Position numbers and translations under genes: made by a program. From assembly GCA_001829505.1 (NCBI GenBank), contig MIBK01000117.1:1-6908 (forward strand): 6,908 nucleotides of DNA. Reading direction: 5' to 3'. Under the pieces are notes generated by a model. That model saw only the letters and a list, made by a program, of their open reading frames with translations. It searched no databases and was not told the DNA's origin. The stretch is from Spirochaetes bacterium RBG_16_67_19 (GTDB taxonomy: Bacteria; Spirochaetota; Spirochaetia; SZUA-6; DRHE01). Each line of letters starts with the position of its first letter. The first letter of the stretch is position 1. Below are positions 1-5,114 of this stretch, in pieces.

Positions 1-13
1 GTCCTCCCGGGAG
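1..13 (-). promoter_or_regulatory. Possible ribosome binding site of a further minus-strand gene beyond the window
   Basis: Just after the oxidoreductase stop codon, the minus strand reads TTTTCTCCCGGGAGGAC up to the window edge. The GGGAGG in it is a good Shine-Dalgarno match and would serve a gene starting just outside the window, implying that the minus-strand operon continues. The same bases form a perfect 10-bp palindrome (CTCCCGGGAG, 4-13). The T-run lies before the palindrome on the minus strand, so this is not an intrinsic terminator in that direction. No start codon is visible, so this is a guess. Confidence 0.25.
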
Positions 14-17
14 AAAA

Positions 18-1133
18 CTACCTGAGGCGCGGAAGCTCGACGCGCTTTCCGCCCTTCATCGCCGACTCGTGCGCGCAAATGCCGGCCATCGTCCAGTTCG
101 CCGCGCGCTTCGCGTCGACGGCGGACTCACGCCCTTCGACGATGGCGCGGATGAACTCGTGCGCCAGGTGGGGGTGCGAGCCGCCGTGACCGGCCCCCTG
201 GATGAAGGAGGTGTGCGCGTGCTCTTCGTCGTAGACTCCATGGATCGTGTAGGGGGCGATCTCCTTCGGGAGCCGGTGACCGAAGTCGGGCACCTCGACT
301 CTCTTCGCGTCCTCGAAGCCGGAGTACAGCACGGGGCGCTCGCCGGCCACCTGCTCCCACTCGAAGGCCAGCTTGGTGCCGTACACGTCGAAGCTCTCGC
401 GGTACTGGCGGATGGTGTCGAACAGGGAGCGGGTCACCTCGCAGGCCAGGTCCGAGTCCCGCAGCTTCAGCAAGGCCGATTCGACGGCGAAGGGGCTGCC
501 GTATTTCTTGGCGTACTCCGCGCGGATGGTGCCGGAGCCGAAGCAGACCACGGATTCGACTTCCGCTGCGGCCAGCCAGAGAAGCGGGCTCACCGCGTGC
601 GTGGCGTAGTGCATGGGGGGGAAGCCGTACCAGTAGTCCGGCCACCCGGGCAGGCTCATGTTCTGCTGGTGGGACCCGCGCAGGAACTGGAGCTTGCCCA
701 TCTCTCCCTTATCGACGAGCTCCTTGGCGTAGAGGAACTCCCTGGTGTACACCGCCGTCTCCATCATCATGTAGACCTTGCCCGCCTTTCGCCGGGCTGC
801 CGCGACCGCCAGGCACTCCTTGACGGTGGTGGCCAGCGGGACGGTGCAGGCGGCGTGCTTTCCTGCCTCCAGCACGGCGATCGCCATCGGGGCGTGGGCC
901 GCAATGGGGGTGACGACGTGAATCGCGTCGATTTCCTTCACCTTCAGGAGGTCCTCGAAACGGGTGAACCTGCGTTCCACCTTGAACAGGTCGCCGACCT
1001 TGTTCAGTTTCGCCTCGTCCCGCTGGCAGATGGCGTAGCACTCCGCGTCGGGGTGCTTCTGGTACAGGGGGATGAACTCGGCGCCGAAGCCCAGACCTAC
1101 CACTGCGACCTTGATCTTTTTTTCGGCGGACAT
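18..1133 (-). CDS. Gfo/Idh/MocA family NAD(P)-dependent oxidoreductase
   Basis: A 371-residue cytoplasmic protein of normal family length. Family members oxidise or reduce a hydroxyl or keto group of sugars, inositols or their glycosides using a bound or free NAD(P). The N-terminal Rossmann fold is clear: a beta strand runs into GLGFG at residues 13-17, followed by the VVTP segment near 73-76. The C-terminal half is the usual mixed alpha/beta substrate domain and ends in the helix HGGSHPHLAHEFIRAIVEG (316-334), which is typical of one branch. The position that usually reads Glu-Lys-Pro reads Thr97-Val98-Pro99 here, so the usual catalytic Lys is absent. The substrate-domain motif normally written D-x3-H reads H175-YAT-H179. 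The start is well supported by AGAGGAGG six bases upstream. It is the second minus-strand gene after the Dabb protein and has its own candidate promoter. Substrate and reaction direction cannot be read from sequence. Confidence 0.93.
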   Translation of the reverse strand: MSAEKKIKVAVVGLGFGAEFIPLYQKHPDAECYAICQRDEAKLNKVGDLFKVERRFTRFEDLLKVKEIDAIHVVTPIAAHAPMAIAVLEAGKHAACTVPLATTVKECLAVAAARRKAGKVYMMMETAVYTREFLYAKELVDKGEMGKLQFLRGSHQQNMSLPGWPDYWYGFPPMHYATHAVSPLLWLAAAEVESVVCFGSGTIRAEYAKKYGSPFAVESALLKLRDSDLACEVTRSLFDTIRQYRESFDVYGTKLAFEWEQVAGERPVLYSGFEDAKRVEVPDFGHRLPKEIAPYTIHGVYDEEHAHTSFIQGAGHGGSHPHLAHEFIRAIVEGRESAVDAKRAANWTMAGICAHESAMKGGKRVELPRLR

Positions 1134-1139
1134 ACATAT

Positions 1140-1147
1140 CCTCCTCT
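1140..1147 (-). promoter_or_regulatory. Ribosome binding site of the oxidoreductase gene
   Basis: AGAGGAGG on the minus strand ends six bases before the ATG at 1133. Another ATG lies four bases further upstream but is out of frame. The spacing therefore selects 1133 as the start. Confidence 0.75.
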
Positions 1148-1165
1148 GTCTGGCGAATGCAGGTG

Positions 1166-1194
1166 ATTATCCAATGAGAACGCTTTCCGATCAA
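1166..1194 (-). promoter_or_regulatory. Candidate sigma-70-type promoter for the oxidoreductase gene
   Basis: On the minus strand, TTGATC (1194-1189) is separated by exactly 17 bases from GATAAT (1171-1166). These match the -35 and -10 consensus at 4 of 6 and 5 of 6 positions. The predicted transcript would start about 12 bases upstream of the ribosome binding site. The site fills the 88-bp gap between the Dabb gene and the oxidoreductase, so the oxidoreductase could be transcribed separately from its upstream partner. Seen in sequence only; no transcript data. Confidence 0.5.
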
Positions 1195-1221
1195 GAAGGC
1201 GCCCGACAGTGCCGTTGGATA
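1168..1221. repeat. Inverted repeat TATCCAA / TTGGATA around the oxidoreductase promoter
   Basis: TATCCAA (1168-1174) and its exact reverse complement TTGGATA (1215-1221) flank the -35 element. One arm overlaps the -10 box. The loop is 40 bases, too long for a convincing hairpin, but the arms could be a looping or two-site operator. A 7-bp match of this kind may arise by chance. Confidence 0.25.
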
Positions 1222-1512
1222 TCAGAGTCTGACGTAATCGAGCTCCAGGAAATCCTCGACCTCGGGAATCCAGCGCCGCTGAACGAACGCGACATGGTCG
1301 GGATGCCGATTGTAGGAATCGTAGGCGGCCTGGTCGGCGAACTCCATTGCCAAACCGAAGGTGAACTGGTTCTTGGCGCTGACCTGGCGAAGGCATTCGA
1401 AGTTTTGCACGCCGGATATGGCGGACAGTTCGCGGCCTGCCTCCAAAAAACGCTGTTCCTCCGCCGACCCAGGCGGATGTTTCAATCGAAAGGTAACAGT
1501 ATGTCGGATCAT
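1222..1512 (-). CDS. Dabb (stress-responsive A/B barrel) domain protein
   Basis: A 96-residue single-domain protein of the Dabb type: ferredoxin-like alpha/beta folds that dimerise into a barrel. It begins MIRHTVTFRL and carries the family pattern: an N-terminal strand, a helix rich in Ala and Glu, a GVQNFE turn, a central strand (FGLAMEF), then AAYDSYNRHPDHVAFV leading to a Pro-Glu-Val-Glu-Asp-Phe helix and a final DYVRL strand. In many bacteria such proteins sit beside Gfo/Idh/MocA oxidoreductases and sugar isomerases. Their role there is not firmly established; some relatives are small enzymes, others are described as stress proteins. The open frame extends to an ATG at 1530, but GGAGG at 1525-1521 lies inside that extension and points to ATG 1515 or 1512. 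I chose 1512 for spacing (8 bases) and for the family-typical MIRH start. No catalytic residue can be assigned. Confidence 0.88.
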   Translation of the reverse strand: MIRHTVTFRLKHPPGSAEEQRFLEAGRELSAISGVQNFECLRQVSAKNQFTFGLAMEFADQAAYDSYNRHPDHVAFVQRRWIPEVEDFLELDYVRL

Positions 1513-1520
1513 CATCTTCT

Positions 1521-1525
1521 CCTCC
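1521..1525 (-). promoter_or_regulatory. Ribosome binding site deciding the Dabb start
   Basis: GGAGG on the minus strand lies downstream of the longest-frame ATG (1530) and 5 or 8 bases before the tandem ATG codons at 1515 and 1512. This argues that the first five codons of the longest frame are untranslated. Confidence 0.65.
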
Positions 1526-1531
1526 AGCATG

Positions 1532-1544
1532 GGCGGGACCCGCC
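1532..1544. repeat. Perfect GC palindrome in the Dabb leader
   Basis: GGCGGG-A-CCCGCC is a perfect 13-bp inverted repeat with a one-base centre, seven bases upstream of the Dabb ribosome binding site. In the minus-strand transcript it could form a 5-bp stem with a 3-base loop next to the ribosome entry site, or it could be a protein operator. There is no T-tract, so it is not an intrinsic terminator. Confidence 0.35.
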
Positions 1545-1589
1545 GCGCACAGGTTGAATATCCCGCTTATAAAGGCTCTTCCGCTTGAG

Positions 1590-1600
1590 GCGATCATCGC
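1590..1600. repeat. Small palindrome over the -10 box of the Dabb promoter
   Basis: GCGAT-C-ATCGC is a perfect 11-bp inverted repeat. It covers the candidate -10 element (1593-1598) of the minus-strand promoter. On the minus strand the symmetry extends imperfectly on both sides (GAG / CCTC). Placement over a -10 box is what a repressor operator would look like, but the arms are short. Confidence 0.3.
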
Positions 1601-1621
1601 TCCTGCGGCAGCACCTGTCAA
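1593..1621 (-). promoter_or_regulatory. Candidate sigma-70-type promoter for the Dabb-oxidoreductase operon
   Basis: The minus strand carries a perfect -35 hexamer TTGACA (1621-1616), a 17-base spacer and GATGAT (1598-1593), which matches 4 of 6 consensus positions. Transcription would start near 1586, leaving a leader of about 70 bases before the Dabb gene. It is the best match to a promoter in the divergent region. Confidence 0.45.
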
Positions 1622-1634
1622 GGAATAGCGAAAA

Positions 1635-1671
1635 ACAAGCAAAGGCGCGCGTTTTCTGCGGAATTGCTTGT
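1635..1671. repeat. Inverted repeat ACAAGCAA / TTGCTTGT
   Basis: ACAAGCAA (1635-1642) is matched exactly by its reverse complement TTGCTTGT (1664-1671), with 21 bases between. A third copy of the core, ACAAGCA (1712-1718), lies at the start codon of the isomerase gene. Three copies within 84 bp of a divergent intergenic region suggest binding sites for one regulator. The arm at 1664-1671 overlaps the possible plus-strand -35 region. Confidence 0.35.
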
Positions 1672-1691
1672 AAATCCAGTGGAGGTATGGT
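1664..1691 (+). promoter_or_regulatory. Weak candidate promoter for the isomerase-epimerase operon
   Basis: TTGCTT (1664-1669), a 16-base spacer and TATGGT (1686-1691) form a poor match to the sigma-70 consensus, 3 of 6 and 4 of 6. It is correctly placed about a dozen bases upstream of the ribosome binding site. No better plus-strand pair was found between 1531 and 1717, so this operon may need an activator or another sigma factor. Confidence 0.2.
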
Positions 1692-1696
1692 TTACA
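1669..1696. promoter_or_regulatory. TGTAAA / TTTACA spaced operator half-sites
   Basis: TGTAAA (1669-1674) and its reverse complement TTTACA (1691-1696) are placed symmetrically, centres 22 bp apart or about two helical turns. TGTAAA and TTTACA are the half-sites of many LacI-family sugar regulators, but there they are normally almost adjacent. The 16-bp gap here is unusual. The pair spans the likely plus-strand promoter. Confidence 0.25.
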
Positions 1697-1703
1697 TGAT
1701 CCG

Positions 1704-1710
1704 AAGGAGG
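1704..1710 (+). promoter_or_regulatory. Ribosome binding site of the isomerase gene
   Basis: AAGGAGG ends seven bases before the ATG at 1718, a near-ideal Shine-Dalgarno site. It fixes the start of the TIM-barrel gene and suggests efficient translation. Confidence 0.8.
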
Positions 1711-1717
1711 GACAAGC

Positions 1718-2839
1718 ATGTACACCCTGACGGATCTGCGGTATCAGTCCAAGAGGCGGTCGCCGGAGGAGCTGCTTCAGCAGCTTCAGAGCTTTTCACT
1801 TGAGCTGAAGCTTTCGGTCGGCATATGGTACTTCGCTCCCGGCGGGGGCAGGTTCCACGAGCGCTACACCCCCGAGCTGAGCATCCCCGAGCGGCTGGAG
1901 CTGGCGGCCGAGATGGCGAAGTACGGAGTCCAGGGGATCGAGGCGCACTTCCCTTCCGAGGTCAATGAGGAGAATCTCCATTTGTACAAGAAGCTGGAGC
2001 AGGAGGCGGGAGTTCGCCTGGTTGGGCTGGGCCCGAACAGCTTCTGGCTGAAGGAGTCGGAGTTCGGCTCCCTCTCGAATCCGGAGCGCAAGATTCGGGA
2101 AGCGGCCCAGAAAGCAGTGATCGGGGCGCTCAAGATGGTAAAGGAGGCGGGGGCCACCCACATGGGCCTTTGGGCGGGGATCGACGGCTTCACCTACCCG
2201 CTCGGGACCGTGTTCTACGAAATGTGGGACTGGTTCGAGGGGGCGTTGGCGGAATGCCTGGACGAGGTGCCCGGCGTCCGCATCGGTTTGGAGACCAAAC
2301 CCTACGAGCCTATCCCCAACAACATCTACCGTACGACGGGCGACGGGCTGATCATGGCCAAGGACGTGGAAGCCCGACTGAAGAACCCCACCAATAGGGA
2401 GCTGCTCGAACAAGGGCACTGCCTGGTCGGCTTCCAGCCGGAGATCGGGCACATCCTCATGGGCTACGAGGTCCTGCCCTACGCGTACCTGCGGATCACG
2501 CGGGAGGCGCGCTTGCAGCACGTGCACGTCAACAGCCAGCCGCTGGGTAATTACGACCAGGACCTCAACGTGGGCGTCGTTTCGTGGCAGGACACCGAGG
2601 CGCTGCTCTACGCCCTCAAGATGGTCGGCTACAACGGATACTTCGGGATCGACATCAACCCCGAACGCCTGCCCGTGCTAGAGGCGGTCAAGATCAATGC
2701 GCGCGCCCTGCAGATCATGAACGAGCGCATCGACAGCCTGCCCCACGAGAGGATCCTCGACTGTTTCTACCACCCGGAGAAGAACCGGGGCTCATTGGAG
2801 ATGATACTGGCGGAGAGTTACGCGCGCACGGCGCACTAG
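1718..2839 (+). CDS. Xylose-isomerase-like metal-dependent TIM-barrel sugar isomerase
   Basis: A 373-residue cytoplasmic TIM barrel that aligns by eye with short (Streptomyces-type) xylose isomerase over most of its length. Visible correspondences are: GIW at 35-37 (first strand); Glu-Ala-His77 for the catalytic His loop; GLWAGIDG (150-157) for the substrate-stacking Trp; E192-T-K194-P-Y-E197-P for the EPKPNEP metal and lysine motif; E242-x2-H245 for the second Glu/His pair; and NYDQDL, giving Asp280 and Asp282. The last metal Asp is D312 in GIDINPE. The fourth ligand of the structural metal, Asp in xylose isomerase, is His270 here, as in L-rhamnose isomerase. The catalytic Asp three residues after the first His is Ser80. 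An N-terminal extension of about 25 residues precedes the first strand. Aldose-ketose isomerisation is the likely chemistry; the sugar is unknown. It is the first gene of a two-gene operon, followed after 21 bases by the epimerase. Automated pipelines may call it sugar phosphate isomerase/epimerase. Confidence 0.92.
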   Translation: MYTLTDLRYQSKRRSPEELLQQLQSFSLELKLSVGIWYFAPGGGRFHERYTPELSIPERLELAAEMAKYGVQGIEAHFPSEVNEENLHLYKKLEQEAGVRLVGLGPNSFWLKESEFGSLSNPERKIREAAQKAVIGALKMVKEAGATHMGLWAGIDGFTYPLGTVFYEMWDWFEGALAECLDEVPGVRIGLETKPYEPIPNNIYRTTGDGLIMAKDVEARLKNPTNRELLEQGHCLVGFQPEIGHILMGYEVLPYAYLRITREARLQHVHVNSQPLGNYDQDLNVGVVSWQDTEALLYALKMVGYNGYFGIDINPERLPVLEAVKINARALQIMNERIDSLPHERILDCFYHPEKNRGSLEMILAESYARTAH

Positions 2840-2860
2840 CCTGGGGGCGGGGGGAGCTCC

Positions 2861-4114
2861 ATGGAACTGTACGACCGCATCGAAAAATACCTGACGGGAA
2901 AGCTTCTGCCCTTCTGGTTCCAGCGGGTCGCCGCTCCCGAGGGTGGCTTCACCACCTACTTCGACCGGCACGGCAGGCCGACCGGCCAGACGGACAAGAC
3001 CCTCATCCAACAGACCCGCTCTTTATTCATGCTGTCCCACGCCCAGCGAAACGGGTTCGGCGGGGGGAAAACCCAGGATCTGCTGGCGACCGGTATTGAA
3101 TGGTTCCTGAAGCACTTCCACGATCCGGAGAACGATGGTTGGTACTGGATCGTGGACCGGGAGGGCAGGCCGCTGGTCGCAGACAAGATCCTCTACGGCC
3201 AGAGCTTCGCCATCTACGCGCTGAGCGAGTACGCGCTGGCCACCCGGGACCCGCGGGGCCGGCAGCTGGCGGAGCGCACCTTCGAGCTGGTGCAGAAATA
3301 CGCGGCGGACACGGCCAATGGCGGGTATCGGGAGATGTTTCTGGCGGACTGGCAGCCGCGACCCGCGGGGCCATCTGGGGGCGACCGGAAGTCCTTCGAC
3401 GTGCACATGCACCTCATGGAGGCATACACCGCGCTCTACGAGCTGAGCGGCGCGGAGATTCATCGCCGGAAGCTTCTGGAGGTGAGCGAGGTGCTCTGGA
3501 CCCGGATGTTCAACCCCGCGACCTGCACCGGCATCGCCCAGTTCAGCCTGGATTTCAAGCCCTTGCCGGCGATCATGTTCAAGACCGTCTGGGGAGCGGA
3601 CAGGGACAACGAGGGTGAGCCCCGGCCGCTGGACAACACCAGCTATGGGCACAACATCGAATTCCTCTGGCTGTTCCTGCACGCCCTGGAGGTGCTCGGC
3701 GAGCCGGCGGATGCCTACCGTGACAGGCTCTCGCGGCTGGCACGGCATACCCTGCGCTACGGCGTGGACCCGGTCCACGGCGGAGTGTTCGTCGAAGGCC
3801 CGCACGACGGACCCGCGCGCGATCAACAAAAGGAGTTCTGGCAACAGGCGGAATCACTGGTGGGGCTGCTGGACGCCTACCTGCTGACGGGGGAAACAGC
3901 TTTCTGGGAGGCGTTCCTCAAGGTGTTCGGCTTCGTGTGGGACCACCTGATCAACCACGAGATGGGAGAGTGGTACGCGCTGCTGGCCAGGGACGGGACG
4001 GTGCTGTGGGATCACCTCGGCCACGCCTGGAAGAACAACTATCACACCACGCGCTCGATGATCCAGACCCTGCTCCGGCTGAAGAAAATCGAGCAGCAGG
4101 GGATGGTCCCCTGA
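2861..4114 (+). CDS. AGE-family epimerase, cellobiose 2-epimerase type
   Basis: A 417-residue (alpha/alpha)6-barrel protein of the N-acylglucosamine 2-epimerase superfamily. It is soluble and close to the usual 390-420 residues. It aligns by eye with bacterial cellobiose 2-epimerases from the start (IPFW-like LLPFWF then GGFTTYFD) to the end. Residues known to be essential in the Ruminococcus enzyme all have counterparts: Arg53 (QTRS), His264-Glu267-Trp270 (SYGHNIEFLW), Trp327 and Glu331 (FWQQAESLVG), and His395 (NNYHTTRS). His184 in DVHMHLMEAYT is the further conserved barrel His. Such enzymes epimerise or isomerise free, unphosphorylated aldoses or beta-1,4-disaccharides at C2 through an enediolate. 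A GGGGAG sequence four bases before ATG 2861 serves as ribosome binding site. The gene is 21 bases behind the isomerase and surely co-transcribed with it. Related AGE branches (mannose isomerase, sulfoquinovose isomerase YihS) cannot be fully excluded, but the motifs favour the cellobiose 2-epimerase branch. Confidence 0.93.
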   Translation: MELYDRIEKYLTGKLLPFWFQRVAAPEGGFTTYFDRHGRPTGQTDKTLIQQTRSLFMLSHAQRNGFGGGKTQDLLATGIEWFLKHFHDPENDGWYWIVDREGRPLVADKILYGQSFAIYALSEYALATRDPRGRQLAERTFELVQKYAADTANGGYREMFLADWQPRPAGPSGGDRKSFDVHMHLMEAYTALYELSGAEIHRRKLLEVSEVLWTRMFNPATCTGIAQFSLDFKPLPAIMFKTVWGADRDNEGEPRPLDNTSYGHNIEFLWLFLHALEVLGEPADAYRDRLSRLARHTLRYGVDPVHGGVFVEGPHDGPARDQQKEFWQQAESLVGLLDAYLLTGETAFWEAFLKVFGFVWDHLINHEMGEWYALLARDGTVLWDHLGHAWKNNYHTTRSMIQTLLRLKKIEQQGMVP

Positions 4115-4140
4115 GCCGCGCGGCCAGCCGCCGGGCCCCG
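4115..4140. other. 26-bp convergent gap without a visible intrinsic terminator
   Basis: The AGE gene (plus) and the kinase gene (minus) end tail to tail here. The gap is almost pure G+C and holds an 8-bp palindrome CCGCGCGG (4116-4123), but no stable stem followed by a T-run on either strand. Transcripts from both sides probably overlap, or termination is Rho-dependent or lies inside the coding regions. Confidence 0.5.
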
Positions 4141-5070
4141 CTACGCCTGGCCCGCGTGGGCGGCCAGGAAACCGTGCAGCTCTGCGCTGGCAGGTATGCC
4201 CTGCTGGCCGCCCGGGCGCGTGGCCTTGATCGCGGCGGCCGCCGCGGCCAGTCTCACCCTTTCGCCTAGCTTCATTCCCTGGCTGAGGCAGGCGGCGTAT
4301 ACCCCGTGGAACACGTCGCCGCAGCCCGTAGTGTCAGCCGCCTCGACGCGAAAGGCGGCCTGATGCTGCGCCCTTCCCGGCGACTCCCCCGGTAGGTGCC
4401 ATGACCCTCCCGCCCCCATGGTGACTACGATCGCCGCGCGCGAATCGCTCCACAAGGCCTCGGCGGCGGTGCGGCCGTCGGGCGCGCCGGTGAGCTCGCG
4501 CGCGAACTGGAGCGGAAGGATCAGGTGGTCGGCAAGCGCGTACAGCTCGGCGAAGGGGGCCGGGTGGCGCCGCTCGAAATCCGCCACCACGGGGATTCCC
4601 GCGCCGCGGGCGAGGCGCGCCGCGCGCAGCATGCCGCTGAGGCCCGTATGATCGACCAACAGGACGCGGGCGCAACGGATCACCCCTTCAGCGGGCAGCG
4701 AGTCATCGGCGCCCTCCACTCCGGTGGATTCTCCCAATATGGTGCGCGTCTGGCCGCGTTTTTCCACGAGGATCGTCGAGCGGTAGGGCAGCGCTCCTTC
4801 CTGCTCGACCACGTGAACTGTGTCCACGCCTTCAGCCTCGAGCCCTTCTATAACGAACCGGGAAAGCTCGTCCTTCCCCAGCCTCCCAGCGTATGCCGCG
4901 CGGCAGCCCAGGCGGGCGGCCGCCACCAGGGCCGTTCCCGCAAGCCCGCCCGAGCGCCTTTCCCTGTACAGCACCTGGTATTTCCCGTCCGGCAGCGGGA
5001 ATTCCTCAAGAAAAAGCAGGTCATCCACCGCTACAGCGCCCAGGCCCAACACGTCGATTCTCTCGGGCAT
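4141..5070 (-). CDS. PfkB (ribokinase) family carbohydrate kinase
   Basis: A 309-residue cytoplasmic kinase expected to transfer phosphate from ATP to a hydroxymethyl group of a sugar, typically a ketose or nucleoside. The N-terminal strand and lid region carry DGKY at 28-31. The first family signature is GGLAGTALVAAARLG (41-55), with Thr46 where most members have Asn. The C-terminal signature is D246-TTGCGD, giving the anion hole and catalytic base Asp252, with Cys250 replacing the usual Ala. It is followed by FHG and by KATRPGGQQGIP (282-293) near the nucleotide site. The Thr variant, FHG and the TRPGG-GIP stretch recall the YihV-type branch (sulfofructose kinase and relatives), but that does not fix the substrate. 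AGGAGGT five bases before ATG 5070 is a strong ribosome binding site. It lies 44 bases behind mutY with no promoter visible in the gap, so it is probably the last gene of an aspS-mutY-pfkB transcript. Confidence 0.92.
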   Translation of the reverse strand: MPERIDVLGLGAVAVDDLLFLEEFPLPDGKYQVLYRERRSGGLAGTALVAAARLGCRAAYAGRLGKDELSRFVIEGLEAEGVDTVHVVEQEGALPYRSTILVEKRGQTRTILGESTGVEGADDSLPAEGVIRCARVLLVDHTGLSGMLRAARLARGAGIPVVADFERRHPAPFAELYALADHLILPLQFARELTGAPDGRTAAEALWSDSRAAIVVTMGAGGSWHLPGESPGRAQHQAAFRVEAADTTGCGDVFHGVYAACLSQGMKLGERVRLAAAAAAIKATRPGGQQGIPASAELHGFLAAHAGQA

Positions 5071-5074
5071 CCCC

Positions 5075-5081
5075 TACCTCC
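5075..5081 (-). promoter_or_regulatory. Ribosome binding site of the kinase gene
   Basis: AGGAGGT on the minus strand lies about five bases before ATG 5070. It is much stronger than the signal before mutY, suggesting the kinase is translated independently of its upstream neighbour. Confidence 0.7.
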
Positions 5082-5114
5082 TGCGCACGGTGATCGCGGG
5101 ACGCCGTGCCGTCG

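Noticed and set aside
1..17. Terminator after the oxidoreductase
   Set aside because: The palindrome is followed by A, not T, on the strand where it could end a transcript, and the T-run precedes the stem on the minus strand. A ribosome binding site for a next gene explains it better.
69..1166. A 365-codon open frame on the plus strand, antisense to the oxidoreductase
   Set aside because: It is a full-length shadow of a well-recognised gene in high-G+C DNA. Its translation is of low complexity and shows no family motif, and the minus-strand protein is clearly real.
1097..1642. Minus-strand frame beginning with a signal-peptide-like stretch
   Set aside because: It overlaps the Dabb gene and its promoter region in another frame. 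After the hydrophobic start it is Arg- and Gly-rich without any domain pattern.
1585..1803. Small plus-strand frame with GGAGG before an internal ATG at 1687
   Set aside because: It runs out of frame into the isomerase gene, whose own ribosome binding site and protein similarity are far better. The GGAGG at 1681 is more likely part of the regulatory region.
4115..4140. Bidirectional intrinsic terminator between the convergent genes
   Set aside because: Only a short GC palindrome is present, with no T-run on either strand.
4237..4255. Ala-rich, GCC-repeat-like tract in the kinase gene
   Set aside because: It encodes a run of alanines in a C-terminal helix (about residues 275-280), common in high-G+C kinases. 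It is not a separate repeat element.
2861..5070. A sulfoquinovose (sulfo-EMP) pathway: AGE isomerase next to a YihV-like kinase
   Set aside because: The AGE protein matches cellobiose 2-epimerase motifs much better than YihS. The kinase lacks clear conservation around the middle region that binds the sulfonate in YihV, and no aldolase, reductase or sulfoquinovosidase is present in the window.
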